DNA of 42,391 nucleotides from WSXY01 sp038325105 (GCA_038325105.1 JBBQIR010000012.1:1-42391); one strand, 5' to 3'; positions 7,410-16,003 are shown, numbered from the stretch's first letter. Translations and numbers: made by a program. Notes: generated from the sequence alone by a model not told the origin.

Positions 7410-8275
7410 GGTAGAAGGCCGTATTCATGCAATCGTGCGCCGAGGCCGAGGAATGCCTGTGGGGGTAATGTCTCCGCCCGGACACCAGGGTCGATACCCG
7501 CCGCAGCCAGCGCCTCTTCTACCACGGTAGGCGGTGCCGAGAGCGCACTGGAAAGTGAGTTCCTGAGCGTCTTGCGACGTTGGGCGAAAGCGGCGTCGGC
7601 TGCGCGAGCGGCTCGCACGATCTGGTCATGAGGTGCCGTCGCCTCATCGAGGCGCTCGAGGCGAAGCACGGCGGAGTCCACTCGCGGCGGCGGGAGGAAG
7701 CATGTCGGCGCGACCGGGAAGCGGCCCGCCCCGCGTGCTCGCAGCGCCAGTTTCACGGTGTAGGAACCGTACTGCTTCGTGCCGGGCACCGCGGTCATCC
7801 TGTCGGCAACCTCGGCCTGGACCATCACGGTTGCGGAGGTGAGCGACGGGAGGATCTCGAAGGAACGCAGCACGAGCGTCGCCGCGACCGCATACGGTAG
7901 GTTCGCGACGAGTGCTGTCGGCGGACCAGCGGGTCCGGTGAAATCTGCCGCCGTGACCTCGAGCGCATCGCCGTGGACTACCCTGAGGTTCCCGCACCGC
8001 TGGGCCATCTCGCCGAGGATGCCGATGAGTCTTCCGTCCTGCTCGACCGCCGTGACGTGGCCCGCTGCGGCGCACAGCGCCGAGGTGAGCGTGCCTATGC
8101 CCGGCCCGACTTCGAGAACGTGCTCATCACCCGTGAGCGCTGCGAGTGTGATGATGCGGCCCACGATGTTGTCGTCGACGAGGAAGTGCTGCCCGAGGGA
8201 CTTCTTGGTCCAGAGGCCGTGACGTCGCAGAACAGCGACCGTGGCCGACGGCGTGGCCAGTTCGGAGTGGGCCAT
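7406..8275 (-). CDS. rsmA: 16S rRNA (adenine1518/1519-N6)-dimethyltransferase
   Basis: This 289-residue KsgA/RsmA enzyme dimethylates the two adjacent adenosines in the 3' terminal helix of 16S rRNA during 30S assembly. Motifs are KKSLGQHFLVDDN at the N-terminus, the SAM-binding VLEVGPGIGTLT and the catalytic NLPY in LVANLPYAVA. C-terminal residues carry FAQRRKTLRNSL, typical of the family. The start is ATG 8275 with AGAAGGGG upstream. It starts 10 bp after the yabE-like stop codon, so the two are likely co-transcribed. The rnmV gene that separates them in Bacillus is absent. Confidence 0.96.
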   Translation of the reverse strand: MAHSELATPSATVAVLRRHGLWTKKSLGQHFLVDDNIVGRIITLAALTGDEHVLEVGPGIGTLTSALCAAAGHVTAVEQDGRLIGILGEMAQRCGNLRVVHGDALEVTAADFTGPAGPPTALVANLPYAVAATLVLRSFEILPSLTSATVMVQAEVADRMTAVPGTKQYGSYTVKLALRARGAGRFPVAPTCFLPPPRVDSAVLRLERLDEATAPHDQIVRAARAADAAFAQRRKTLRNSLSSALSAPPTVVEEALAAAGIDPGVRAETLPPQAFLGLGARLHEYGLLP

Positions 8276-8285
8276 GGGGCCCCTT

Positions 8286-9359
8286 CTACTTGATGATGGT
8301 GATGGTGACGGTGCGGCGTCCCCAGTTGAACGCGGCACTGCGTGAGGCCGACTCGCCGCCCGCCCAGAAACACACGTCGATGCGGTTGCCCTTGATTGCG
8401 CCACCCGTATCGGCAGCGATCGCGTTGCCGTAGCCGCTCACGTAGACCTTGGAACCGAGTGGGATGACGCTCGGGTCGACAGCGATAATGCCCCAGCCGC
8501 TTGGCACGTCGTACGCCTTGAGTTTGCGCTCGATGACAGAGAGACCGCCGCAACCCGGGTCCCACGGCGTGTACGCCGTGGACGTGACGCTGAGCTTCTT
8601 GCCCGTGGTCGGCGCCGTAGAGGGCCGCGGCGCCACATGCGCGGACTTAGAGGCTACGAGGATCTGCTTGGCGGCCTTCTTCGTTCCAACCGCAACCACC
8701 TCGGCCACCGGTTCGCTGAGAATCTCCTCGGCTTTCGCGTAGCGCGTGCCTTCCACGCCGCCGGTTACGACGATTTCGTACACGCGCATGGCGCGCCCTA
8801 CCTTGCCGGGCGAGATCACCTTGCTCTGACCGGCGAGAAGCGTTGCGTCGGGCTGCTCGATGACATCGAATGGGATTTCCACTTCCTCCTGGCTGATACG
8901 GAGGAAGACATCCTTGGCGACGATTGTCATGTCTTTGCGAAGCGGCGCCTCAACGGCGGGAACGACGTGGAGCCCCAGTGACGGATCGAGTCCCGCCGCT
9001 ACCAGGGCGTCTGCGACCGTTGTACCGACGACCTCGAGTGAGAGGATGTCCCCGTTGCAGTCGATCTGCACGGGAATAGCGTGGCGCACGACGACTGTGG
9101 TGCCATCATCGACGGCCATGTCGAGCGCGGGGCTCACGACATCGTGAACGCCAACGACAACCGACGCCTCATCGAGGACATCGGCGACTGTATCGGCTTG
9201 TGTCTTGTAATAGGCTGTCGATCCGTCGACGACGACGGTGACGCCTTTCCTGGCCCAAACGAATCCGGATGCGCTTACTGGTACGACGAGGGCTGCGATG
9301 AGTACGAGGATGATGTAAGGGGTCTTCAGGAGACGGGCCGGATGTGCCGGCTTTCTCAT
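8286..9359 (-). CDS. YabE/Rpf-like cell-wall protein (DUF348, G5, 3D domains)
   Basis: This 357-residue exported protein begins with an uncleaved-looking hydrophobic segment (about residues 13-32). Two ubiquitin-like DUF348 modules follow (about 38-140), then a G5-type domain (about 165-250, with VVTGGVEGTRYAKAEEI). A C-terminal 3D domain (about 265-357) carries its three conserved Asp: STAYTPWDPGCGG, AVDPSVIPLGSKVYV and AADTGGAIKGNRIDV. 3D domains are lytic-transglycosylase (MltA-like) folds, so the protein probably remodels peptidoglycan, like Bacillus YabE or actinobacterial RpfB. The start at 9359 is supported by GGAAGGG 5 nt upstream. The start codon at 9383 lacks such a site. Confidence 0.9.
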   Translation of the reverse strand: MRKPAHPARLLKTPYIILVLIAALVVPVSASGFVWARKGVTVVVDGSTAYYKTQADTVADVLDEASVVVGVHDVVSPALDMAVDDGTTVVVRHAIPVQIDCNGDILSLEVVGTTVADALVAAGLDPSLGLHVVPAVEAPLRKDMTIVAKDVFLRISQEEVEIPFDVIEQPDATLLAGQSKVISPGKVGRAMRVYEIVVTGGVEGTRYAKAEEILSEPVAEVVAVGTKKAAKQILVASKSAHVAPRPSTAPTTGKKLSVTSTAYTPWDPGCGGLSVIERKLKAYDVPSGWGIIAVDPSVIPLGSKVYVSGYGNAIAADTGGAIKGNRIDVCFWAGGESASRSAAFNWGRRTVTITIIK

Positions 9360-9407
9360 AAAGCCCTTCCGCGTCGGGGACATGTCGGGTGGTGCACAAC
9401 GCGTCCG

Positions 9408-9436
9408 ATTATAGCCGAGCAACAACTCGGCAACAA
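9408..9436 (-). promoter_or_regulatory. Promoter of the yabE-like gene with an inverted repeat in its spacer
   Basis: A perfect -10 TATAAT (9408-9413) and a weak -35 TTGTTG (9431-9436) are 17 bp apart on the minus strand. The spacer contains the inverted repeat GCCGAG-N6-CTCGGC (9414-9431), a plausible operator. The start codon lies about 48 bp downstream. Confidence 0.6.
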
Positions 9437-9468
9437 CGAAACCGGTGCTTCAGACAACCTCACCTGAC

Positions 9469-9504
9469 GAACGGTGCCCCCCGGGTGGGGATTGTGCGCC
9501 GTTC
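9469..9504 (-). terminator. Bipartite hairpin downstream of the flavoprotein gene
   Basis: Arms GAACGGTGC (9469-9477) and GCGCCGTTC (9496-9504) pair with one G-T. An inner CCCC/GGGG stem can form inside. It follows the minus-strand stop codon at 9517, probably ending the metG-tatD-flavoprotein transcript. There is no U tract. Confidence 0.5.
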
Positions 9505-9516
9505 ATCGGGCGGATT

Positions 9517-10110
9517 TCACTCCCGAGGAGTACCAAGGGCTGCGGCGGCGACCTGTACGCCCAGCGTCCGGGCGCGCACCAGCTCCTCCGGGTAACGACC
9601 GATATCATTCGCCGAGTCCACACCGGTTACCTTGATCTCACCGACAAGATCGATGCCGAGAACCGCGAACACGCTCTTGACGGTGTACTCGGCAGCCACG
9701 AACCCGTACGGGTCACCGCCGCCTCGCACGAGCAGGAGCGCGCCGGGACGGCGGGCGGGGCGGGGCTGCTTGAGCACGTGCGTGCGCGCCCAGTACGGCT
9801 GCAGGCGATCGAACAGCACCTTGAGGACGCCCGGGACGGTCGCGAAGAAGACCGGGCTTGCCACCACGATTGCCTGCGCCGAATCGATAGCCGCGTACAC
9901 GTCGCGCATCTGGTCGCGGATGACGCACACACCAGTGAGTGAGCACGAATTGCAGCCGCGGCAGGGTTCGATCGTGAAGTCGGTGACGACGAGCTTCTGA
10001 ACGCGCGCTCCCCCTTCGGCCGCCCCCGTGAGGCATGCATCGAGCAGCTGCTCGCTGTTGCCGTTGCGTCGCGGGCTGCCTGTTATGCCGAGCACGAGCG
10101 GGGCGCTCAC
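9517..10110 (-). CDS. Iron-sulfur flavoprotein / NADPH-dependent FMN reductase family
   Basis: This 197-residue flavodoxin-fold protein has the FMN phosphate loop GSPRRNGNSE near the N-terminus. A compact cysteine cluster C50-x2-C53-x2-C56-x5-C62 (PCRGCNSCSLTGVC) is characteristic of archaeal and anaerobic iron-sulfur flavoproteins that bind a [4Fe-4S] cluster beside FMN. ASPVFFATVPGVLKVLFDR is the usual flavin-contacting segment. A role in electron transfer or O2/peroxide detoxification in an anaerobe is likely but unproven. The start is GTG 10110, with GGGGGAG 5 nt upstream, and its stop-start spacing with tatD is 2 bp. It occupies the position where Bacillus has no counterpart, downstream of tatD. 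Confidence 0.88.
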   Translation of the reverse strand: MSAPLVLGITGSPRRNGNSEQLLDACLTGAAEGGARVQKLVVTDFTIEPCRGCNSCSLTGVCVIRDQMRDVYAAIDSAQAIVVASPVFFATVPGVLKVLFDRLQPYWARTHVLKQPRPARRPGALLLVRGGGDPYGFVAAEYTVKSVFAVLGIDLVGEIKVTGVDSANDIGRYPEELVRARTLGVQVAAAALGTPRE

Positions 10111-10112
10111 TG

Positions 10113-10964
10113 TCACTCCCCCCGCACAAAGAGGCGACGCGCGTTCTCGAACGCCGCAGTAGCGACGTCTTGCGGCGCGATGCCCTTCGCGGCTGCGACC
10201 GCCGCGGCGTTGAGCGTGGTGAACGCCGGCTCGTTCTTGCGGCCGCGGAACGGCTCCGGCGCCAGGAACGGGCAGTCGGTCTCCACGAGGATGCGGTCGA
10301 GCGGCGTGATGCGAGCAGCGTCGCGAATCGCCTCGGCCTTCTTGAAGGTCACGGGCCCGGCGAACGAAACGAAGCAGCCAAGCTCCAGGAATCGCTCGGC
10401 GGTCGGCGCGTCCTCGGTGAAGCAGTGCAGTACGCACCCTCCGGCAGGTACACCGACCTCGCGAAGGATCTCAAGTCCGTCGGCGTGCGCCTCGCGCAGG
10501 TGGACGATCACCGGGAATCCGACGGTCGTGGCGAGTTCGAGCTGCGCGCGAAATGCAAGGCGCTGCACCTCTCGTGGCGAGTTGTCGTAGTGGTAGTCGA
10601 GGCCGAGTTCACCGTACGCCGCTACGCGCGGCCACCCGGCAGCTTCGCGCATGCGCTCGGCGATCTGTGGCGTGAACGCGCTCGCGTTGTGCGGGTGCGC
10701 CCCCACCACGATGCGGACCTCGGGCGGCGTCAGATCGTGTCGTCCGGACGCGACCAGCAGGTCTCCCGCAGCCGCTATCCAGCCGTCGAGCTTGGTGAAC
10801 GTGCGCTCGTCTTCGGTCAGATCGACGACCGTCGCCACAAGCGCGATGCCCGCAAGCGCGGCGTTCGCGAGCGCTGCTGCGGGGTCCTCAAGCATATCGA
10901 GATGCGCGTGCGAGTCCGCAGTAGGCGTCCCGAGGTCGGGCAGCTTCTTGAGGATGTCATGCAT
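10113..10964 (-). CDS. tatD: TatD family metal-dependent hydrolase/DNase
   Basis: This 283-residue TIM-barrel amidohydrolase-like protein has the N-terminal metal motif DSHAHLD, an internal GELGLDYHYD with the metal-bridging Glu, VIVHLREA, CVLHCFTED and the C-terminal VETDCPFLAPEP. TatD proteins are Mg2+-dependent 3'-5' exonucleases or quality-control hydrolases. The gene is 18 bp downstream of metG, the same adjacency as metS-yabD in Bacillus, and it is tightly followed by the flavoprotein gene. No strong Shine-Dalgarno sequence is seen before ATG 10964, consistent with translational coupling. Confidence 0.94.
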   Translation of the reverse strand: MHDILKKLPDLGTPTADSHAHLDMLEDPAAALANAALAGIALVATVVDLTEDERTFTKLDGWIAAAGDLLVASGRHDLTPPEVRIVVGAHPHNASAFTPQIAERMREAAGWPRVAAYGELGLDYHYDNSPREVQRLAFRAQLELATTVGFPVIVHLREAHADGLEILREVGVPAGGCVLHCFTEDAPTAERFLELGCFVSFAGPVTFKKAEAIRDAARITPLDRILVETDCPFLAPEPFRGRKNEPAFTTLNAAAVAAAKGIAPQDVATAAFENARRLFVRGE

Positions 10965-10982
10965 GGTACGGGCCGACGGCCC

Positions 10983-12545
10983 TTACGCCTCCTCGTATAT
11001 GCGGGGGAAAAGCGCATCGCCCTTGGTGACCGTGAGCCCTGCAGGCAAGCGACCCCACGTCGCCTCGGTAGCGATGTCGGTCACTGCCGAGATGTCGCCG
11101 AGGCCGAGCCGGTGCCAGACTTCGGCAGACGTGTTCGGCATCACGGGCGCTGTGTAGAGCGCGGCGATGCGCACGGCTTCGAGTGCGTTGTAGAGCACGG
11201 CGGCAAGCCTGTCGTGCTCCCCCGCCTTCTCGAGGTTCCACGGCGCCTCGTTCTCGATGTAGCGGTTGGCGTCTTTGATGACGTCCCATGCCGCCTCGAG
11301 CGCCGAGACGTAGTCGAGCCGCTGCATCGCGGCCTCGTACTTCTCGGGCAGGAAGCCGGCGAGCGAACGGAGTGTACAGTCCGCGTCGGTCTCGCACGCA
11401 ACCGAGGAGGGCTCGGGCGTGATGCCGCCGAGGTACTTCTCGGTCATGTTGAGCAGGCGGGAAACGAGGTTGCCCCAGTCGTTGGCGAGGTCGCCGTTGT
11501 AGCGCTGGACCATCGACTCGAGCGAGATCGAACCGTCGTGGCCGAACTGTACGTCGCGCAGGAAGTAGTAGCGGTATGCGTCGACCCCGAAGCGCTCGAC
11601 GAGCGAGGCAGGCGTCTGCGCGTTACCCTTGGACTTGCTCATCTTCTCGCCCTTGGCCAGCAGGAAGCCATGCGCGAAGATGCTCTGCGGCGGCTCGATG
11701 CCGGCGGCCATGAGCATCGCGGGCCAGATGACGCAGTGGAACCGGATGATGTCCTTGCCCACGAAGTGGAAGTCGACCGGCCAGTAGCGGTCGAAGGCCG
11801 CGTGGTCATCGCTCCCGTAGCCGAGCGCCGTTATGTAGTTGAGGAGCGCGTCGATCCACACGTACGTGACGTGCTCGGGTGCGAACGGCAGCGGCACGCC
11901 CCACGAGAACGTGGTGCGCGATATCGAGAGATCCCGCAGGCCGCCTTTCACGAACGACATCACCTCGTTGCGACGCGTCTCCGGACGCACGAACGGACGC
12001 CCCTCGGCCTCACGCGCCTCGTAGAACTCGATGAGTCGGTCCTGGTATGCCGAGAGACGGAAGAACCAGTTGTCCTCACGAACGAACTCGACCGAACGGC
12101 CGCACTGCGGGCACATGCCGTCGACGAGGTCGTCTTGCGCCCAGTACGTCTCATCGGGGACGCAGTACCAGCCCTCGTAGGTGCCCTGGTAGATCTCGCC
12201 CCGGTCGTGGAGCTCCTGCCAGAATGCCTGGACGCCCTTCTTGTGACGCTCCTCGGTCGTGCGAATGAAGTCGTCGTTGCTGATGCCAAGCATCGACCAC
12301 ACCTCTTTGAACTTGGGTGCGATCGCATCGACCCACGCCTGCGGCTCCATGCCGTGTTCCTCGGCGGCCTGCGCGATCTTCTGGCCGTGCTCGTCGAGGC
12401 CGGTCAGGAACATGACGTCATGGCCGGTCATCCGCCGGTAGCGGGCAATAGCATCAGCCGCGACGGTCGTGTACGCCGTGCCCAGATGCGGCTCGGCATT
12501 CACGTAGTAGATCGGGGTCGTGACGTAGAAGGTTTTGTCGCTCAT
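10983..12545 (-). CDS. metG: Methionyl-tRNA synthetase
   Basis: This class I synthetase (520 residues) charges tRNA-Met. It has the N-terminal TTPIYYVNAEPHLGTAYTTV with the HIGH-type motif HLGT, MFLTGLDEHGQKI, a single CPQC zinc-knuckle half in the connective peptide, the WIDAL segment and the KMSKS motif in EKMSKSKGN. There is no C-terminal tRNA-binding (EMAP-like) domain. The start is taken as ATG 12545 (MSDKTFYVTTP). GGAG lies 12 nt upstream, and an ATG at 12563 is an alternative. It is divergent from abrB and followed by tatD, as in Bacillus. Confidence 0.97.
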   Translation of the reverse strand: MSDKTFYVTTPIYYVNAEPHLGTAYTTVAADAIARYRRMTGHDVMFLTGLDEHGQKIAQAAEEHGMEPQAWVDAIAPKFKEVWSMLGISNDDFIRTTEERHKKGVQAFWQELHDRGEIYQGTYEGWYCVPDETYWAQDDLVDGMCPQCGRSVEFVREDNWFFRLSAYQDRLIEFYEAREAEGRPFVRPETRRNEVMSFVKGGLRDLSISRTTFSWGVPLPFAPEHVTYVWIDALLNYITALGYGSDDHAAFDRYWPVDFHFVGKDIIRFHCVIWPAMLMAAGIEPPQSIFAHGFLLAKGEKMSKSKGNAQTPASLVERFGVDAYRYYFLRDVQFGHDGSISLESMVQRYNGDLANDWGNLVSRLLNMTEKYLGGITPEPSSVACETDADCTLRSLAGFLPEKYEAAMQRLDYVSALEAAWDVIKDANRYIENEAPWNLEKAGEHDRLAAVLYNALEAVRIAALYTAPVMPNTSAEVWHRLGLGDISAVTDIATEATWGRLPAGLTVTKGDALFPRIYEEA

Positions 12546-12680
12546 AGGTTCACTGGACTCCATCGACGGTTACACTATCTGCACGCGTGGGCATTTATGG
12601 AAGAGCAAGGTGTTCTCCGAATAACCAATGATAGCGCACGCAGGGGCGCACGGTGGCGGGCCAAGGAAAGGCAGGATGAC

Positions 12681-12926
12681 ATGGGAGACACAGGTATCGT
12701 CCGGCGTGTCGATGATCTCGGTCGCATCGTGATTCCCATGGAGTTGCGCCGTACCCTCGGCATCAACGTGAAGGACCCCATGTCCATCTCGGTCGAGGGC
12801 GAGCGGGTCATCCTCGAGAAGTTCCGCGACGCATGCATGTTCTGCGGCTCCAGAGACAACATCGAGGCAGTGAAGGACCATCCCGTGTGCACGTCGTGCA
12901 TCGAGGACATCAAGAAGAGACGCTAG
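12681..12926 (+). CDS. AbrB/SpoVT-family transition-state regulator with a C-terminal four-Cys knuckle
   Basis: This 81-residue protein begins with a full AbrB DNA-binding swapped-hairpin domain (GIVRRVDDLGRIVIPMELRR and EGERVILEKF) nearly identical in pattern to Bacillus AbrB. Instead of the AbrB oligomerisation tail it ends with C52-x2-C55...C70-x2-C73 (MFCGS and VCTSC), a likely zinc knuckle. The start is ATG 12681 with GGCAGG about 6 nt upstream. It lies between rsmI (convergent, 14 bp away) and metG (divergent), the syntenic abrB position. It probably regulates growth-phase genes as a homo-oligomer, and the zinc could be structural or redox-responsive. Confidence 0.92.
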   Translation: MGDTGIVRRVDDLGRIVIPMELRRTLGINVKDPMSISVEGERVILEKFRDACMFCGSRDNIEAVKDHPVCTSCIEDIKKRR

Positions 12927-12940
12927 CCCGGTCCCCGCAG

Positions 12941-13777
12941 CTACTGGCTCGTGAGTGACACGCGATACACATCGTTGCGCGGCACCCCCAGGTCGCCCGC
13001 GACCTTCCGGACAGCGTCCTTGCGCGTGATCCCCTCCGAGACGAGAGCCTGAACCGCCGAGCGTATCGCGTCGTCGCTGATGACCACGGCCTCGTCCGCG
13101 ACCGGCGGCCCCACAAGCAGCACGACCTCGCCCTTGAGTTCGCGCGCCGCGAGCGCGGATGCCAGTTCCTCGGTAGTTCCGCGGAGCACTTCCTCGTGTA
13201 CCTTCGTGAGCTCCCGTGCCATTGCCGCTCGCCGCAACGGGTAGACCTCGGCGATCGCGGCGACCGATGCAACCGTGCGCCGCGGTGACTCGTAGAAGAT
13301 GAGCGTCGCATCGAGCCCGGCGAGCCCGGAGAGCGTTCGGCGCAACTCCCCCGCCTTACGCGGGAGGAAACCGCCGAAGTAAAAGGCATGCGTCGGGAGC
13401 CCGCTGGCGACGAGCGCGGTCACGATCGCTGAAGCCCCGGGAAGGACGTCGACCGGAAGCCCGGCCGTGAGCGCAGCGTCGACGAGATGCGCACCGGGAT
13501 CAGAGACGCCAGGCGTTCCCGCATCGCTCACGAGGGCGACGGTTGCGCCGGCCTCGATCCGCGCAACCACAGCAGGCGTCCGCGCCATCGCGGTAGCCTC
13601 GTCGTAGCGCTCGAGCGCCGTATGGATGTCGTAACGCGCGAGCAACTTGCGCGTGACCCGGGTGTCCTCGGCGAGGATGACGTCCGCCGAGCGGAGCACG
13701 TCGAGGACGCGAAGTGTCACGTCGCCGAGGTTGCCGATCGGCGTCGCGCACACAAGCAGACGGCCGGCGTCAGACAT
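12941..13777 (-). CDS. rsmI: 16S rRNA (cytidine1402-2'-O)-methyltransferase
   Basis: This 278-residue tetrapyrrole-methylase-fold enzyme 2'-O-methylates C1402 in the ribosomal P site. Motifs include VCATPIGNLGDVTLRVL, ADVILAEDTR, VSDAGTPGVSDPG, LPGASAIVTAL and FYESPRR. The C-terminal tail (about 235-278) forms a small helical DNA-binding-like extension common in RsmI. The start ATG 13777 overlaps the last 8 bp of the upstream membrane-protein gene, suggesting translational coupling. The gene occupies the yabC position next to abrB, as in Bacillus. Confidence 0.95.
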   Translation of the reverse strand: MSDAGRLLVCATPIGNLGDVTLRVLDVLRSADVILAEDTRVTRKLLARYDIHTALERYDEATAMARTPAVVARIEAGATVALVSDAGTPGVSDPGAHLVDAALTAGLPVDVLPGASAIVTALVASGLPTHAFYFGGFLPRKAGELRRTLSGLAGLDATLIFYESPRRTVASVAAIAEVYPLRRAAMARELTKVHEEVLRGTTEELASALAARELKGEVVLLVGPPVADEAVVISDDAIRSAVQALVSEGITRKDAVRKVAGDLGVPRNDVYRVSLTSQ

Positions 13778-14852
13778 CGGCCGGCGGCTCCGGTGCCGGG
13801 GGTACGGGCGCATACGGCACGGGCGGCTCGGGTGCAGGCGGCACGGGCATGTACGGTGCGGGCGGCTCGGGCATGTACGGCACAGGCGGGGCCATCTCGC
13901 CGGAGTACGCAGGTGCGGGCTGGCGTACCGGGGTCGGCGTCCCGGTGCCGTTCATGCGCTGGAAGAAGATCGTCCATGCCGATGACACGAAGGTGCCATA
14001 GATCGCACCCGGAATCATGAGGATGAGTCCGGCCAACACGAGCACCGCCACGCCGGAGATGATCCTCTCGGACATGATCAAGAGTACCGCCGGTAGGGCG
14101 AAGATCACCCCGACGACGCCCGTGACAGCCGCGTAAGCAAAACCGGGGAGCAGCATCACGAGCCAGAACATGAGAGCGCCCCGCTTGCCCCACATGTCCT
14201 GCCAGCCCTTCTTGATGGCCTTACCAAAGGTGACCTCCTGCAAGACCCCGTATCGAATCGCGAGCGACGACACGATGCTGATGACGACGCCCGCACCCAC
14301 GAGGAGGACGATGAAGATGGGGAGCCCGCAGCAGAGTCCGCCGATTCCACCTACCGCAGCGGCGCCCGCTGAGTCGCCTGAACCGGCCGCGATGAGGCCG
14401 ACGATAGACGCCCCGAAGACGGCTGCCATCACAGCGAACAGCACCAGGAACGGGAGGAAGAGAACCAGCCCGATCATAAAGGTCCGACCCCAGTACTTGA
14501 AGCCGACGCGCCACGCGTCACGGAGACGGACGACGCGGTTATCCTCGGCCTCGTTGACGAGATGGACGAGACCACCCTGTGCGGCAATCGAAAGGACCCA
14601 CATGACGAGGATGAAGACCGCGAGCAGTGCCGCGAGGGAGGCCACGAGAACGAGGTTGTCGGCAATCCACGTCTCGGGACGGCTGAAGAGGTCCGGGCTC
14701 GGTGACCCTGAACCCGAGCCGCTGCTGGACTGGTAACTACTGCCGCCCCCACTGCCGCCACCGCTACCGCCAACGAAGAAGCCGAGCACCCAGAGCGCCT
14801 TGTACTTCCACGTGACATTCCACGCGCGCTTGAGAATATCGAAGTAGTCCAT
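13770..14852 (-). CDS. Multi-pass membrane protein with a Pro-rich C-terminal repeat tail
   Basis: This 360-residue protein starts with MDYFDILKRAWNVTWKYK. It has about six to seven predicted transmembrane segments (near 19-28, 70-95, 125-150, 175-205, 235-265, 270-300), an N-terminal Gly/Ser-rich loop and a C-terminal 45-residue tail of PPAPYMPVPPAPEPP-type repeats. The architecture resembles the membrane domain found in glycerophosphodiesterase-like DUF7544/DUF7847 proteins, but no catalytic domain is present. The function is unknown. The Pro-rich tail may bind wall or partner proteins. The start is ATG 14852 with GAGGGGG upstream. The stop overlaps rsmI by 8 bp. Confidence 0.82.
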   Translation of the reverse strand: MDYFDILKRAWNVTWKYKALWVLGFFVGGSGGGSGGGSSYQSSSGSGSGSPSPDLFSRPETWIADNLVLVASLAALLAVFILVMWVLSIAAQGGLVHLVNEAEDNRVVRLRDAWRVGFKYWGRTFMIGLVLFLPFLVLFAVMAAVFGASIVGLIAAGSGDSAGAAAVGGIGGLCCGLPIFIVLLVGAGVVISIVSSLAIRYGVLQEVTFGKAIKKGWQDMWGKRGALMFWLVMLLPGFAYAAVTGVVGVIFALPAVLLIMSERIISGVAVLVLAGLILMIPGAIYGTFVSSAWTIFFQRMNGTGTPTPVRQPAPAYSGEMAPPVPYMPEPPAPYMPVPPAPEPPVPYAPVPPAPEPPADV

Positions 14853-14887
14853 GTGCGCCCCCTCGTGCTCCGGCTGCTGTTGCGTCT

Positions 14888-16003
14888 CTATTCTACCGTC
14901 ACGAGCTCGTACTCGCACGAGCCGAGCCCCATCTGCTGCGCATACGCGATTGCATGCGTCCCGTCGACGCCGGTGATTGCCGTGAACTTGTCCGAACCTG
15001 CGGCCATTCCCTCACCGCGACTCCCCGGAAGACCGGTCGCGGCACTCACCAGATCATACGCAGCCTGGTCTATCGCAACGATATCGGTGGAAGCAAGCAC
15101 CCCGATGTCGGGAACGACCGGCGCGTCCGAGAAGTTCCAGCAGTCGCAGTCGGGAGACACCGCCGTGACGAACGAGAGGTAGAGGACCTTGCCGTCCTTA
15201 CCTGCTACGGCACCCGCGACGTGCTCGACGATTTTCTCCTGCAGCGCCTCGGGAGTGGTCTTCCACTGCGTGGCGATGGCACCGTATGGACAGGCGGCCA
15301 CGCACTCTCCACATCCGTAGCAGACCTCGTAGTCCACGACGGCGACCTTGTCGGGTCCGATGGCGATGGCACCGACAGGACACCACTGAACGCAACGCTT
15401 GCAGGCGGTGCACGTCTTGGCACTCACCTCGGGACGGAAATCGGCGTGCATGCGCTGTTTTGCCGATCGGCAGCCGAGACCCATGCCCACGTTCTTGATG
15501 GCGCCGCCGAAGCCGGTCGCCTCGTGCCCCTTCACGTGCGTGACGACGACCATCGCGTCGGCATAGACCACCGCAGAGCCGATGCGAACGGTCTCGAAGT
15601 GCGTGGCGCCGGTAATGGGGACGTCGACGGCGTCACGCCCGTCGAGACCGTCGGCAATCACGAGCGGTGCCTCGATCGTGGCGTACGAGAACCCGTTGTG
15701 GAGCGCGCACTCGAGATGGTCGACCGCGTTGGCGCGCTGCCCGCGATAGAGCGTGTTGGCGTCGGTCAGGAATGGTCGGCCACCGGCCGCCTTGATGCGG
15801 CGCACGACCTCACGCACGTGGACGGGCTGCACGAACCCTGTGTTGCCCTCCTCGCCGAAGTGGAGCTTCACCGCGACGAGATCCTTGTCAAAGACGGCCT
15901 CCTTGAGGCCGGCGCGGTCGAGCAGTGCCCCGGCGCGAACGATCATGCTGCGCTTCATCTTCGATCGCACCGGCGCGAAGTAGACCTTCGATGGGGTACT
16001 CAT
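14888..16003 (-). CDS. DUF362 domain protein with two [4Fe-4S] ferredoxin motifs
   Basis: This 371-residue protein has an N-terminal DUF362 domain (about 1-190, VAVKLHFGEEGNTGFVQP and HVKGHEATGFGGAIKNVGMG) followed by a bacterial ferredoxin module. The two clusters are C198-x2-C201-x2-C204-x3-CP and C228-x2-C231-x2-C234-x3-CP. DUF362-ferredoxin proteins are common in strict anaerobes. Their reaction is unknown, and a role in electron transfer to an unidentified acceptor is inferred. The start is ATG 16003 with GGGAGGG upstream, overlapping the ROK kinase stop codon (ATGA), so the two are translationally coupled. Confidence 0.9.
   Translation of the reverse strand: MSTPSKVYFAPVRSKMKRSMIVRAGALLDRAGLKEAVFDKDLVAVKLHFGEEGNTGFVQPVHVREVVRRIKAAGGRPFLTDANTLYRGQRANAVDHLECALHNGFSYATIEAPLVIADGLDGRDAVDVPITGATHFETVRIGSAVVYADAMVVVTHVKGHEATGFGGAIKNVGMGLGCRSAKQRMHADFRPEVSAKTCTACKRCVQWCPVGAIAIGPDKVAVVDYEVCYGCGECVAACPYGAIATQWKTTPEALQEKIVEHVAGAVAGKDGKVLYLSFVTAVSPDCDCWNFSDAPVVPDIGVLASTDIVAIDQAAYDLVSAATGLPGSRGEGMAAGSDKFTAITGVDGTHAIAYAQQMGLGSCEYELVTVE

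Noticed and set aside
10035..12926. A 963-codon plus-strand open frame over tatD and metG.
   Set aside because: It is antisense to conserved tatD and metG. Only its last 82 codons are a real gene (abrB-like, from 12681), as shown by family similarity and a ribosome-binding site.
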